This document shows, in pieces, positions 1 to 9,047 of a stretch of DNA of 64,000 nucleotides (position 1 is the stretch's first letter; the number at the start of each line of letters is the position of its first letter). A program made the position numbers and the translations under genes. Below the pieces are notes generated by a model. It worked only from the letters and a program-made list of their open reading frames with translations. It was not told where the DNA came from and ran no database searches. This stretch comes from Cellulomonas sp. PhB143 (lineage in GTDB: Bacteria; Actinomycetota; Actinomycetes; Actinomycetales; Cellulomonadaceae), in contig NZ_RKIJ01000010.1 in the NCBI RefSeq assembly GCF_003752595.1, positions 1 through 64,000 on the forward strand, given 5' to 3'.

Positions 1-47
1 CGCGATCGCGCCTAGGCTTCCCGCACGTCGGCAGGGGGCCGGCGCCG

Positions 48-280
<233 letters not shown>

Positions 281-313
281 CACTTCTCGGCGGACGGGTC
301 CGGCGGACGGCGG

Positions 314-1165
314 TCAGCGGAAGACGATGGTGCGGTGCCCGTTGAGGAGCACCCGGTGCTCGGCGTGCCACCGCACCGCGCGGGCGAGCGTGCGCCGCTC
401 GACGTCCTCGCCCAGCGCCACCAGGTCCTCCACGGACCGGGAGTGGTCGACGCGCTCCACGTCCTGCTCGATGATCGGGCCCTCGTCGAGGTCGCCGGTC
501 ACGTAGTGCGAGGTCGCCCCGATGAGCTTGACCCCCCGCTCGTGCGCCTGCGCGTACGGCCGCGCGCCCTTGAAGCTGGGCAGGAACGAGTGGTGGATGT
601 TGATCACCCGGCCGTCGAGGTCGCGGCACAGCTGGTCGGAGAGGATCTGCATGTACCGGGCCAGCACCACCGTCTCGACGTCCAGCTCGCCGACGATCTC
701 GCGCAGCCGCGCCTCGGCGTCGGCCTTCGTGTCGCGGGTCACGGGCACGTGGTGGAACGGCTTGCCGTAGAACTCGGCGATCTCCGCCAGGTCCGTGTGG
801 TTCCCGACGACGCCGACGACGTCGATCGGCATCGCCTGGTGGCGCTCCCGGTACAGCAGGTCGACCAGGCAGTGCGGTGCGCGGGAGACCATGAGCAGGG
901 TGCGGATGCGGCGCCCGACGACGTCGAGCTCCCAGGTCATCGCGAAGCGCTCCGCGACGGGCGCGAAGTCGGCGACGAGCTCCTCGCGGGTCGCCCCCGA
1001 GGCGACCTCGACCCGCATGAAGAACAGGCCGGAGGCGGGGTCGCCGAACTGCTGCGACTCGGTGATGTTGCCCCCGCGCGAGGCCAGCGTGCCGGTCACC
1101 GCGTGGACGATCCCCGGGCGGTCCGGGCAGGAGAGCGTGAGGATCCAGTGGGTCGAGGTGTTCAC
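314..1165 (-). CDS. purU: Formyltetrahydrofolate deformylase PurU
   Basis: PurU hydrolyses 10-formyl-THF to formate and THF, balancing the one-carbon pool and feeding formate to purine synthesis. The 283-aa protein has an N-terminal ACT domain (about 7-85), starting with the family-typical CPDRPGIV, and a formyltransferase-like domain (about 90-280). Catalytic residues are visible: N189 and the following histidines in NIHHSFLPSFKG, and D227 in LDEGPII. The length is normal. The start is GTG at 1165, with a TACGCT -10 hexamer 6 nt upstream, which suggests a leaderless transcript. The gene is divergent from the GNAT gene. Its 3' flank runs into the G/C-homopolymer artefact. Other folate one-carbon genes (glyA, folD) lie nearby. 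Confidence 0.95.
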   Translation of the reverse strand: MNTSTHWILTLSCPDRPGIVHAVTGTLASRGGNITESQQFGDPASGLFFMRVEVASGATREELVADFAPVAERFAMTWELDVVGRRIRTLLMVSRAPHCLVDLLYRERHQAMPIDVVGVVGNHTDLAEIAEFYGKPFHHVPVTRDTKADAEARLREIVGELDVETVVLARYMQILSDQLCRDLDGRVINIHHSFLPSFKGARPYAQAHERGVKLIGATSHYVTGDLDEGPIIEQDVERVDHSRSVEDLVALGEDVERRTLARAVRWHAEHRVLLNGHRTIVFR

Positions 1166-1171
1166 CCGTGC

Positions 1172-1177
1172 AGCGTA
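1172..1177 (-). promoter_or_regulatory. -10 hexamer of purU (leaderless)
   Basis: On the minus strand TACGCT lies 6 nt before the GTG start at 1165, the spacing expected when transcription begins at the start codon. No Shine-Dalgarno sequence is present. Confidence 0.5.
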
Positions 1178-1257
1178 GCGAGACGTGCGCGACGCAGACC
1201 GCGAGATCCACCCGCCGAGCGCACGACCCGTACCGCGGGCCGTGACACGATGTGACC

Positions 1258-1773
1258 ATGACCAGCACCGACTTCACGATCGACGTCGTCCCCGACGAGA
1301 GCGCCGGCGAGCTGCTGACGCTGCGCCGTGCCGCATTCGTCACGGAGGCCCAGGTCTACGGGGACCCCAACATCCCGCCCCTGACCCAGACGCTGCACGA
1401 GCTGCACGAGGACATGGCGCTGGACTCGGTCATCACGCTGGGCGCGTGGGAGGGGCACCGGCTCGTCGGGTCGGTGCGCGTCGAGCTCGAGGGCGGCAAG
1501 GCCACGCTCGGCCGGCTCGCGGTGGCCCCGGACATGCAGGGCCGGGGGATCGGCACGCGGCTGATGTTCGCCGTCCTGCCCTACCTGCCGGAGGAGACCA
1601 CGGAGATCTGGGTCTTCACCGGCAAGGACTCGCGGCACAACCTCGCCCTCTACCAGCAGCAGGGGTACGAGGAGCAGTACGACAAGACGGCGGGCGACCT
1701 CACCTACACCTACCTGCGCCGCATCCTCGGCGAGGCGGACGCGCGCAACGAGGCGGACTCCGTCGGCCGCTGA
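1258..1773 (+). CDS. GNAT family N-acetyltransferase
   Basis: This is a single GNAT domain of about 171 aa. The acetyl-CoA pyrophosphate-binding loop is visible as QGRGIG after a LGRLAVAPDM beta-strand. The C-terminal half (WVFTGKDSRHNLALYQQQGY) has the usual GNAT alpha4/beta7 pattern. The acceptor substrate cannot be predicted. Two starts are possible, GTG 1252 and ATG 1258. I prefer ATG because CACGAT (1246-1251) sits 6 nt before it, the leaderless spacing seen repeatedly here. The gene is divergent from purU and ends just before the glyA riboswitch promoter. Confidence 0.85.
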   Translation: MTSTDFTIDVVPDESAGELLTLRRAAFVTEAQVYGDPNIPPLTQTLHELHEDMALDSVITLGAWEGHRLVGSVRVELEGGKATLGRLAVAPDMQGRGIGTRLMFAVLPYLPEETTEIWVFTGKDSRHNLALYQQQGYEEQYDKTAGDLTYTYLRRILGEADARNEADSVGR

Positions 1774-1781
1774 CGGTCGGC

Positions 1782-1787
1782 TAGGAT
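1782..1787 (+). promoter_or_regulatory. -10 box of the glyA riboswitch transcript
   Basis: TAGGAT lies immediately 5' of the riboswitch P1 stem, which begins at about 1793. Transcription would therefore start at the aptamer. No convincing -35 was identified. Confidence 0.55.
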
Positions 1788-1789
1788 GA

Positions 1790-1872
1790 CCACGTCGCGA
1801 CTGGCGCATCAGGTGGATCACCACCGGGGAGCGACGAGCTGTGCAGACTTCGGGTCGTTCGCCTGGGCCCCG
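1790..1872 (+). ncRNA. ZTP riboswitch (pfl motif) upstream of glyA
   Basis: The region matches the pfl/ZTP aptamer architecture. P1 is CGTCGC (1793-1798) paired with GCGACG (1831-1836). The conserved GACTGGCG segment precedes P2, GGTGG (1812-1816)/CCACC (1821-1825), followed by the invariant GGGGAGC. A variable linker leads to the conserved CGCCTGGGC (1860-1868). Its CGCC can pair with GGCG (1803-1806) to form the diagnostic pseudoknot. The family senses ZMP/ZTP, an alarmone of 10-formyl-THF shortage, and turns on one-carbon genes. It lies about 120 nt before the glyA ATG. No clear terminator follows, so the expression platform is unresolved. Confidence 0.9.
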
Positions 1873-1994
1873 GTCACCACCCGTGAGGGTGCGTGCCCGT
1901 GCGTGAACCCGGCGGGCGCGGTCCCTCATCGATTCACGACCAGCGCACCACCACGTCCTGGACCGAACGACTGCACCAGCCCCCGAGGAGAAGC

Positions 1995-3290
1995 ATGAGC
2001 GACCAGCCCGGCTCCGCCGACGTCATGAACCAGAACATCTCCGAGCTCGACCCGGAGATCGCCGCCGTCCTCGACGGGGAGCTCGCGCGCCAGCGCGACA
2101 CCCTCGAGATGATCGCGTCCGAGAACTTCGTCCCGCGCGCCGTCCTGCAGGCCCAGGGCTCCGTCCTGACCAACAAGTACGCCGAGGGCTACCCTGGGCG
2201 CCGCTACTACGGAGGCTGCGAGCAGGTCGACATCGCGGAGAACCTCGCGAAGGCCCGCGCCGAGGCGCTCTTCGGGGCCGAGCACGCGAACGTCCAGCCG
2301 CACTCGGGCGCGACCGCGAACGCCGCCGTGCTGCATGCGCTGATCAACAAGGGCGACAAGATCCTCGGCCTCGAGCTCGCGCACGGCGGGCACCTGACGC
2401 ACGGCATGAAGATCAACTTCTCCGGCCGGCTCTACGACGTCGCGGCCTACGGCGTCGACGCCCAGACGCACCGGGTGGACATGGACCAGGTGCGCGAGAA
2501 GGCGCTCGCGGAGCGCCCCGACGTCATCATCGGCGGCTGGTCCGCCTACCCGCGCCACCTCGACTTCGCGGCGTTCCGCTCGATCGCGGACGAGGTCGGC
2601 GCGCGGCTGTGGGTCGACATGGCGCACTTCGCGGGCCTGGTCGCCGCGGGCCTGCACCCCTCGCCGGTCCCGCACGCCGACGTCGTCTCCTCGACGGTGC
2701 ACAAGACGATCGGCGGCCCCCGCTCGGGGTTCATCCTGTCGACGGCGGAGCTCGCCAAGAAGATCGACTCCGCCGTGTTCCCGGGCCAGCAGGGCGGCCC
2801 GCTGATGCACGTGATCGCCGCGAAGGCCGTCTCGTTCAAGGTCGCCGGCTCGGAGAGCTTCCGGGCGCGCCAGCAGCGCACGCTCGACGGCGCGCGCATC
2901 ATCGCCGACCGCCTCGCCCAGGCGGACGTCGTCGAGGCCGGCGTCTCGGTGCTGACGGGCGGGACGGACGTGCACCTGGTCCTCGTGGACCTGCGCCACT
3001 CGGAGCTCGACGGTCAGCAGGCCGAGGACCTCCTGCACGAGGTCGGCATCACCGTCAACCGCAACGCCGTGCCGTTCGACCCGCGCCCCCCGCGCGTGAC
3101 GTCGGGCCTGCGGATCGGCACGCCGGCGCTCGCCACCCGCGGGTTCGGCGACACCGAGTTCACCGAGGTCGCCGAGATCATCGCCCAGACGCTCAAGGCC
3201 GGCCGCGCGGCGGACGTCGAGGCCCTGCGCGCCCGCGTCGCGCGCCTCACGGCGGACTTCCCGCTGTACCCGGAGCTCCAGCAGCACTGA
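1995..3290 (+). CDS. glyA: Serine hydroxymethyltransferase
   Basis: GlyA is a PLP enzyme that interconverts serine and glycine while charging THF to 5,10-methylene-THF. The 431-aa protein covers the whole SHMT fold, starting from [20 protein letters not shown]. The Schiff-base lysine is K237 in [12 protein letters not shown], and the [15 protein letters not shown] substrate loop is intact. ATG 1995 is chosen because GAGGAG (1985-1990) precedes it and it gives normal length; an in-frame ORF extends upstream through the riboswitch but is non-coding. Expression is probably controlled by the ZTP riboswitch. A large palindrome separates glyA from folD. Confidence 0.97.
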   Translation: MSDQPGSADVMNQNISELDPEIAAVLDGELARQRDTLEMIASENFVPRAVLQAQGSVLTNKYAEGYPGRRYYGGCEQVDIAENLAKARAEALFGAEHANVQPHSGATANAAVLHALINKGDKILGLELAHGGHLTHGMKINFSGRLYDVAAYGVDAQTHRVDMDQVREKALAERPDVIIGGWSAYPRHLDFAAFRSIADEVGARLWVDMAHFAGLVAAGLHPSPVPHADVVSSTVHKTIGGPRSGFILSTAELAKKIDSAVFPGQQGGPLMHVIAAKAVSFKVAGSESFRARQQRTLDGARIIADRLAQADVVEAGVSVLTGGTDVHLVLVDLRHSELDGQQAEDLLHEVGITVNRNAVPFDPRPPRVTSGLRIGTPALATRGFGDTEFTEVAEIIAQTLKAGRAADVEALRARVARLTADFPLYPELQQH

Positions 3291-3311
3291 CCGGCGAGCG
3301 CCACCGTCGCT

Positions 3312-3404
3312 TGTCCGCCGAGCACGGGGTCTCCGCCGGATCAGCCGAGCTGATCCGGCGCCGACCCCGTGCCGGCGGGGCGACAACGACATGCTCGGCG
3401 GGCA
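3312..3404. repeat. Intergenic palindrome E1 (CCGCCGAG/CTCGGCGG-ended)
   Basis: The outer arms are TGTCCGCCGAGCA (3312-3324) and its near-complement TGCTCGGCGGGCA (3392-3404). Inside, CGCCGGATCAGC (3334-3345) pairs perfectly over a 3-nt loop with GCTGATCCGGCG (3349-3360), and CACGGGGTC (3323-3331) pairs with GACCCCGTG (3363-3371). There is no T-tract. It may attenuate or process the glyA-folD transcript. The terminal octamer is shared with palindromes at 60539-60606 and 60959-61024. Confidence 0.75.
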
Positions 3405-3454
3405 GACACGCGCGCGGGGCGGCACGCGAGACACCCTCGACCCAGGGAGCACCC

Positions 3455-4330
3455 ATGACCGCACAGATCCTCGACGGCAGGGCCACGGCCGCCGCCATCA
3501 AGTCCGAGCTCGCCGAGCGGGTCGCCGCGCTGGCGGCCCTGGGCGTCGTCCCCGGCCTGGGGACCGTCCTGGTGGGCGACGACCCGGGCTCCGTGTCCTA
3601 CGTGGGCGGCAAGCACCGCGACTGCGCGGAGGTCGGCATCGCGTCGATCCGCGAGGACCTGCCCGGCGACGCTACCCAGGCCGACGTCGAGGCCGCGGTG
3701 GACCGCCTCAACGCCGACCCGGCGTGCACCGGGTACATCGTCCAGCTGCCGCTGCCCGCGGGCATCGACACCAACGCGGTCCTCGAGCGGATCGACCCGG
3801 CGAAGGACGCGGACGGCCTGCACCCCACGAACCTCGGCCGGCTCGTCCTGCGCGTCGCGGAGGAGATCGACTCCCCGCTGCCCTGCACGCCCGCCGGGAT
3901 CGTCGAGCTCGTGCGGCGGCACGGCATCGACCTGGCCGGCAAGGACGTCGTCGTGCTCGGCCGCGGGACGACGGTGGGCCGCTCGATCGGGCTGCTGCTG
4001 ACGCGCCGGGCGATCAACGCGACGGTGACGCTCACGCACACCGGGACGCGCGACGTCGTCGCCCACCTGCGGGGCGCGGACGTCGTCGTCGCCGCCGCGG
4101 GCGTGGCCGGGTTCGTCAAGGCGGAGCACGTCAAGCCGGGGGCCGTGGTGCTCGACGTCGGCGTGAGCCGGGTCGTGGACCCGGAGACGGGCAAGGCCCG
4201 GCTGCGGGGCGACGTCGACCCCGGGGTGGCCGAGGTCGCGTCGTGGCTCTCCCCGAACCCCGGGGGCGTGGGTCCGATGACCCGCGCGATGCTGCTCGCC
4301 AACGTCGTGGACGCGGCCGAACGGGCCTAG
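3455..4330 (+). CDS. folD: Bifunctional methylene-THF dehydrogenase/cyclohydrolase FolD
   Basis: FolD oxidises 5,10-methylene-THF to 5,10-methenyl-THF with NADP and hydrolyses it to 10-formyl-THF, the next steps after GlyA. The 291-aa protein has the catalytic Y49-x3-K53 signature in [16 protein letters not shown]. It also has the PLPAGID loop and the dinucleotide-binding loop [11 protein letters not shown], in which GRG replaces the commoner GRS. The start ATG 3455 follows an AGGGAG ribosome-binding site. The stop codon TAG overlaps a -10-like hexamer for the next gene. Confidence 0.97.
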   Translation: MTAQILDGRATAAAIKSELAERVAALAALGVVPGLGTVLVGDDPGSVSYVGGKHRDCAEVGIASIREDLPGDATQADVEAAVDRLNADPACTGYIVQLPLPAGIDTNAVLERIDPAKDADGLHPTNLGRLVLRVAEEIDSPLPCTPAGIVELVRRHGIDLAGKDVVVLGRGTTVGRSIGLLLTRRAINATVTLTHTGTRDVVAHLRGADVVVAAAGVAGFVKAEHVKPGAVVLDVGVSRVVDPETGKARLRGDVDPGVAEVASWLSPNPGGVGPMTRAMLLANVVDAAERA

Positions 4331-4333
4331 GGT
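4328..4333 (+). promoter_or_regulatory. -10 hexamer of the MFS gene, overlapping the folD stop
   Basis: TAGGGT includes the folD TAG stop and lies 7 nt before ATG 4341. It would allow leaderless transcription of the MFS gene independent of folD. Confidence 0.45.
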
Positions 4334-4340
4334 CCCACCC

Positions 4341-5660
4341 ATGAGCGTCCTCCGAGCGGTGCGCGACGTCGCCACCGACCGCCCCCGCGCGTCCCTCACC
4401 GGGGCGTACGCCGTCCAGGGCTTCGGCTTCGCCGTGATGCTCACGCACATCCCGGCGTACAAGGACGCGCTCGGGGTGGGGGACGACGCGATCACGCTCG
4501 CGTTCGGCTGCGTGTGCGTCGCCGCGGGCACGGGCAGCGCGCTGGCGGGGCCGGTCGCGGCGCGCGCCGGCTCGCGACGGGTCGTCACGGGCGGCCTGGT
4601 CGTGGCGGCGCTGGGCGTCGCCGCGGTGGGGCTGGCGCCGACGCTGCCCCTGTTCCTCGCCGCGTTCGTCCTGTACGGGCTGGTGCTCGGGGCGGTCGAC
4701 GCGGCGCTGAACATGCAGGGCGTCGACCTGGAGCGGCTGCGCGGCACGAGCCTGCTCGGCTCGTTCTTCGCGGCGAACGCCGCGGGCGGCGTGCTCGGTG
4801 CGCTCGCCGTCTCGGGCGTCGAGCTGTGGGGCCTGGGCCTCGGCGTCTCGCACGCGCTGATCGCCGTGGTGGTGCTGGCCGCGGTCGCGCTGCTCGCTCC
4901 CGGCCTCGTGCGCACCGTCGTCCGGGGCGGCCCCGTAGCCCCGGCCGGCCGGCCGGGGACGCCGTCGGGCGTCGTGCCCGACGGCGGCGGGTCGGCCGTG
5001 GCAGGCACGTCGCCGACCGCACGGGCCGGGGCTCCGGGAGCCGGTGCGGGAGTCGGTGCGGGCGTCGTCGTCGTCCTCGGCGTCGCGATGGTCGCCTACC
5101 CGGTCGGCGACTCGGCCGTCTCGAGCTGGGGGTCGGTGTTCCTGCACGACGTGCTGGCCAGCGGGTCCGTCGTCGCCCCCCTGGCCTACGCCGCGTACCA
5201 GCTCGCCGTGATCGCGTCGCGGGTCGCCGCCGACACGCTCGTCGCGCGGCTCGGCCGCGTGCGCCTGGTGCGCTCGGGCGGGCTGCTGGGGACGGCGGGG
5301 TTCGTGCTCGTCGCGCTCTCGCCGCACTGGTCCCTCGCCCTCGTCGGGTTCGCCGCCGTCGGGCTCGGGATCGGGGTCGTCGCCCCGATGGCGTTCTCCG
5401 CGATCGGGGACCGTGCTCGAGAGGTCGCGGCGCCGGGCGACCTGGAGCGCGTGACGGACCAGGCGCTGGCGCGGCTCAACGTGTTCACCTACGTGGGCGC
5501 GGTGCTGGGGGGCGTGCTCACGGGGGTCTTCGCGACGGCGGACCACCTGCGCCTCGGGCTCGTGGCGCTCGCGCTCCTCGCGTCCCTGTCCGCCCTGCTC
5601 GCGGGGCGCTTCGTGGAGCAGCGGGTGCCCGCGGACTCCGGGAGTGTCACCGCCCCGTGA
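4341..5660 (+). CDS. Major facilitator superfamily transporter
   Basis: The 439-aa polytopic membrane protein has about 12 hydrophobic segments in two halves. They are separated by a low-complexity Ala/Gly/Pro/Val loop (about 195-240). The first half has MFS-like Gly-rich helices and a basic loop after TM2 (ARAGSRRVV). The fold resembles MFS members annotated as sugar or drug exporters (YbjJ-like), but the substrate is not readable. It starts 10 nt after folD and may be co-transcribed or use the TAGGGT in the folD stop. Its end lies 4 bp from the preferred xthA start. Confidence 0.85.
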   Translation: MSVLRAVRDVATDRPRASLTGAYAVQGFGFAVMLTHIPAYKDALGVGDDAITLAFGCVCVAAGTGSALAGPVAARAGSRRVVTGGLVVAALGVAAVGLAPTLPLFLAAFVLYGLVLGAVDAALNMQGVDLERLRGTSLLGSFFAANAAGGVLGALAVSGVELWGLGLGVSHALIAVVVLAAVALLAPGLVRTVVRGGPVAPAGRPGTPSGVVPDGGGSAVAGTSPTARAGAPGAGAGVGAGVVVVLGVAMVAYPVGDSAVSSWGSVFLHDVLASGSVVAPLAYAAYQLAVIASRVAADTLVARLGRVRLVRSGGLLGTAGFVLVALSPHWSLALVGFAAVGLGIGVVAPMAFSAIGDRAREVAAPGDLERVTDQALARLNVFTYVGAVLGGVLTGVFATADHLRLGLVALALLASLSALLAGRFVEQRVPADSGSVTAP

Positions 5661-5664
5661 TCTG

Positions 5665-6474
5665 ATGGCTCCCGTGCTCACCATCGCCACGGTCAACGTC
5701 AACGGGATCCGCGCCGCCGTCCGGCGCGGCATGGACACCTGGATCGCCCGGCGCACGCCGGACGTGCTGCTGCTGCAGGAGGTGCGCGCCCCGGACGACG
5801 TGCTGCACGGCCTCCTCGACGGCTGGCACGTCGCGCACCAGGCGTCGGAGGTCAAGGGCCGCGCGGGGGTCGTCGTCGCCTCGCGCCTGCCGCTGTCCGC
5901 GGTGCGCGTCGGCCTGGGCTCCGACGCCGAGGATGCCGTGGACACCGGTCGGTGGGTCGAGGCCGACGTCGAGCTGCCGGACGGCGGCGCCGTCACCGCG
6001 GTGTCCGCCTACCTGCACTCCGGCACGGTGGCGAAGCCGGAGACGATGACCGCGAAGTACGCCCACCTCGACCGGGTCACGACGCGGATGCGCGAGCTCG
6101 CCGCCGACGACCGTCTCGCCGTCGTCGCCGGGGACGTCAACATCGCCCACCACGAGGTCGACATCAAGAACTGGCGCGGCAACCGCACCGCCGCGGGCTT
6201 CCTGCCCCGCGAGCGCGCCTACCTCGACACGTGGCTCGACGAGCTCGGCTACGCCGACCTCGGCCGGCGCTTCGGCGGCGAGGGCCCCGGGCCGTACACC
6301 TGGTGGTCCTGGCGCGGCAAGGCGTTCGACAACGACTCGGGCTGGCGCATCGACTACCAGCTCGCGACGCCGGCGCTCGCCGAGCGGGCGGTGAAGGTCG
6401 AGGTCGACCGCGCCGAGACGTACGACGCGCGGTTCAGCGACCACGCGCCGGTCGTCGCGACGTACGACCTGTAG
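5665..6474 (+). CDS. xthA: Exodeoxyribonuclease III / AP endonuclease
   Basis: The enzyme belongs to the exonuclease-endonuclease-phosphatase family and cleaves abasic sites and 3'-blocked ends in base-excision repair. The 269-aa protein has the family landmarks in order: TVNVNGIRAA near the N-terminus, LLLQEVRA with the metal-binding Glu, the GDVNIAHHEVDIKNW block, and C-terminal SDHAPVV with the catalytic Asp-His. An in-frame upstream GTG (5644) would overlap the MFS gene, so ATG 5665 is preferred. It converges with galK, with 15 bp between the stop codons. Confidence 0.93.
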   Translation: MAPVLTIATVNVNGIRAAVRRGMDTWIARRTPDVLLLQEVRAPDDVLHGLLDGWHVAHQASEVKGRAGVVVASRLPLSAVRVGLGSDAEDAVDTGRWVEADVELPDGGAVTAVSAYLHSGTVAKPETMTAKYAHLDRVTTRMRELAADDRLAVVAGDVNIAHHEVDIKNWRGNRTAAGFLPRERAYLDTWLDELGYADLGRRFGGEGPGPYTWWSWRGKAFDNDSGWRIDYQLATPALAERAVKVEVDRAETYDARFSDHAPVVATYDL

Positions 6475-6482
6475 CGGGGCCG

Positions 6483-6498
6483 TCCGCCCTCAGGCGGA
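6483..6498. terminator. Small hairpin between convergent xthA and galK
   Basis: TCCGCC (6483-6488) and GGCGGA (6493-6498) form a 6-bp stem with a CTCA loop that contains the galK stop codon. It could be a weak bidirectional terminator. There is no T-tract. Confidence 0.3.
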
Positions 6499-7752
6499 GC
6501 GGTCCGCCGAGGCCGACGCCGTCGCGACCAGCAGGTCGGGGGCGGTGAAGCCCGCGTCCGCGAAGGCGGCGACGACCGCGTCGCCGACCGCGTCGACGAC
6601 GTCCGCGCGCACCAGCGCGATCGCGGACCCGCCGAACCCGCCGCCCGTCATGCGCGCGCCGAGCGCACCGGCCGCGCGCGCCGCCTCGACCGCGACGTCC
6701 AGCTCGGCGCACGAGACCTCGTAGTCGTCCCGCAGGGAGGCGTGCGAGGCGTCCATGAGCGGGCCGACCTCCGCGGTCCGCCCGTCGGAGACGAGGGCGA
6801 CGAACTCCCGCACGCGACCGATCTCGGTGACGACGTGCCGGACCCGGGCGCGGGAGACGTCGTCGGGCAGGCGCTCGAGCGCCGCCGCGAGACCGTCGCC
6901 CGCGTCGCCCTGCGCGTCGAGGGAGTCGGCCAGCTCGCGCAGGTGCGCGACGCCGAGGGTGCGCGCGGCGTCCTCGCACGTCGAGCGGCGCTGGGCGTAC
7001 TGGCCGTCGGCGAGCTGGTGCTCGGCGCGCGTGTCGATCACCAGCAGGGCGAGCCCGGCGGCGTCGAGGTCGAAGGGGACGTGGGTCGCGGTCTCGTCGG
7101 CCGCGAGCTCGGGTCGGCAGTCGAGGAGCAGCGCGGTGCCCGGCGAGCAGCGCAGCGACGCGCCCTGGTCCATGCCGCCGGTCGGCGCGCCGGCCATCTC
7201 GTTCTCTGCGCGGATGCAGGCCGCGACCAGCTCGACGCGCCCGGCGTCGGACGCCGCGAGACCGGTGCCGGAGATCTCGTCGAGGGCGACCGCGAAGGCG
7301 GACTCGATGGCCGCCGACGACGAGAGGCCCGCGCCGTAGGGCACGCAGGAGTCCACGACGGCGTCGAAGCCGGGCACGTCGTGCCCCGCCTCGCGCAGCG
7401 CCCACGCGACGCCGACGACGCACGCCGGCCAGCCCTCGACGGAGCCGGGGGTGACGTCCGCGAGGTCGAGCTCGCGCAGCTGCGGCGTGCCGTCCACACG
7501 CTCCTGCGCGGAGGCGATGCGCACGAGCGTGTCGTCCCGGCGGCGCAGCGCGACGAAGGTGCGGTGGGGCAGCGCCACGGGCAGGCACAGGCCCGCGTTG
7601 TAGTCCGTGTGCTCGCCGATGAGGTTCACCCGGCCGGGCGCCGACCACACGGCGACGGCGTCGTCCCCGGCCCCGCCGAACGTCGCCCCGAAGAGCTCGC
7701 GGACGCGGGCCACGCCGTCCTCGTCGGACCATGCCTCGTGCAGCGCCGTCAT
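6490..7752 (-). CDS. galK: Galactokinase
   Basis: GalK phosphorylates alpha-D-galactose to galactose-1-phosphate in the Leloir pathway. The 420-aa GHMP kinase has all signatures: the galactokinase signature SAPGRVNLIGEHTDYN (about 37-52), the ATP-binding GAGLSSSAA motif, and the C-terminal TGGGFGGSAIA motif. ATG 7752 overlaps the galT stop by 4 bp (ATGA), showing translational coupling. It is the last gene of a regulator-galT-galK operon. No epimerase (galE) is present in the window. Confidence 0.96.
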   Translation of the reverse strand: MTALHEAWSDEDGVARVRELFGATFGGAGDDAVAVWSAPGRVNLIGEHTDYNAGLCLPVALPHRTFVALRRRDDTLVRIASAQERVDGTPQLRELDLADVTPGSVEGWPACVVGVAWALREAGHDVPGFDAVVDSCVPYGAGLSSSAAIESAFAVALDEISGTGLAASDAGRVELVAACIRAENEMAGAPTGGMDQGASLRCSPGTALLLDCRPELAADETATHVPFDLDAAGLALLVIDTRAEHQLADGQYAQRRSTCEDAARTLGVAHLRELADSLDAQGDAGDGLAAALERLPDDVSRARVRHVVTEIGRVREFVALVSDGRTAEVGPLMDASHASLRDDYEVSCAELDVAVEAARAAGALGARMTGGGFGGSAIALVRADVVDAVGDAVVAAFADAGFTAPDLLVATASASADRSA

Positions 7753-9047
7753 CGTCGGGTCCCTTCCGCGTCGTGCAGGTCGACCGGCCCGAGCTCGCGC
7801 AGGCGTGCCGCGATCCGTTCCGGGGTGGTGTCGCTGATCCAGGCGCCGGCGCCCGACTCGGAGCCGGCGAGGTACTTGAGCCTGCCGGGCGCGCGCAGCA
7901 CGGAGAAGACCTGCAGGTGCAGGCGGGCGAGCGGCGCCCCGTCCGCCGTGGCGTCGCCGTCCGGTCCGCCGGCGGCGTGCGCGCCCCGCGCCCCGCCGGC
8001 CGACGGCCCGGTCCCGGCGCGCCCGGCCGTCACCGGGGCCTGCTGCCAGGCCGAGATGTACGGCAGCGGGATGGCCGCGTCGTCGGCGTCCACGAAGAAC
8101 TGGTCGAGGCGCTGCAGGAGCGCGTGGTAGACCACCGCGAGGTCGTCCAGCTCGGCGGCGGTCAGCTCGGTCAGGTCGGCGACGTCGCGGTGCGGTGCGA
8201 GGTGCACCTCGACGGGCCACCGCGCGGCGTAGGGCACGTAGGCGGACCAGTGCTCGCCCTGGAGCACCAGGCGCTCGCTCGTGCGCTCGGACGCGAGGAC
8301 GTCGCGGAGCAGGTTGCCGCCGGTCGCGTCGCGGTACGCGCGGGCCTGCTCGAGGAGCCGCTCGGTGCGCGGGGTGACGTACGGGTAGCCGTAGATCTGC
8401 CCGTGCGGGTGGTTGAGGGTGACGCCGATCTCCGGGCCGCGGTTCTCGAAGCAGAAGACCTGGGCGATGCCGGGCTCGGTGCCGAGCGTCGCGGTGCGGT
8501 CCACCCACGCCTCGATGACGGTGCGCAGGCGGCCGACGGGAAGGGCCGCGAGCGAGCCGCGGTGGTCGCTGGAGAAGCACACGACCTCGCACCGGCCGGC
8601 GGCGGGCGCGCTCGCGTGCAGCGGGTCGCTCTGCTCGACCTCCTCGGGCAGCGGTGCGCCGGGCACGCGCATGAGGGAGGGGAAGCGGTTCTCGAAGACG
8701 ACGACGTCGTAGTCGGTCGCCGGCACCTCGCCGTCCTGATAGGCGGCGCCGGGGGTCGCCGGGCACAGCGGGCAGGAGTCCGCGGCCGGCAGGAACGTGC
8801 GGTTCATGCGGTGGGCCGCGAGCGGGATCCAGTCGCCGGTGAGCACGTCGCGGCGCATCTCGGGACCCTGGAACGGGCGCTGCGTCCCGTCCTCGTCCTC
8901 GACCGGGGCGAACCGGTCGCCGAGCGGGCGGGTGTCCCGGAGCTCGCGGCCGAGCTCGCCGGAGACGTGGCGCGGGTCGTCGTCGAAGTAGACGAGCTCG
9001 CGCCCATCGGCCATGCGCGTGCTGGTCCGGCGGATGTTCACGTTCAC
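7749..9047 (-). CDS. galT: Galactose-1-phosphate uridylyltransferase
   Basis: GalT exchanges UMP between UDP-glucose and galactose-1-phosphate. The 432-aa protein has the HIT-superfamily active site NHPHGQIYGYPYV, whose second histidine is the nucleophile. It has an N-terminal zinc-type CPLC pair and the FENRFPSL motif. A Gly/Ala-rich insert (about 345-365) is unusual but in frame. Its start overlaps the upstream regulator stop by 4 bp and its end overlaps galK by 4 bp, so the three genes are tightly coupled. Confidence 0.95.
   Translation of the reverse strand: MNVNIRRTSTRMADGRELVYFDDDPRHVSGELGRELRDTRPLGDRFAPVEDEDGTQRPFQGPEMRRDVLTGDWIPLAAHRMNRTFLPAADSCPLCPATPGAAYQDGEVPATDYDVVVFENRFPSLMRVPGAPLPEEVEQSDPLHASAPAAGRCEVVCFSSDHRGSLAALPVGRLRTVIEAWVDRTATLGTEPGIAQVFCFENRGPEIGVTLNHPHGQIYGYPYVTPRTERLLEQARAYRDATGGNLLRDVLASERTSERLVLQGEHWSAYVPYAARWPVEVHLAPHRDVADLTELTAAELDDLAVVYHALLQRLDQFFVDADDAAIPLPYISAWQQAPVTAGRAGTGPSAGGARGAHAAGGPDGDATADGAPLARLHLQVFSVLRAPGRLKYLAGSESGAGAWISDTTPERIAARLRELGPVDLHDAEGTRR

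Noticed and set aside
1893-1994. N-terminal extension of glyA (34 codons upstream of ATG 1995)
   Set aside because: It reads through the riboswitch downstream region with no conservation; ATG 1995 has a good ribosome-binding site and normal protein length.
3312-3404. Simple rho-independent terminator of glyA
   Set aside because: There is no T-tract, the structure is nested and much larger than needed, and its tips match two distant elements, so a repeat-family call is better supported.
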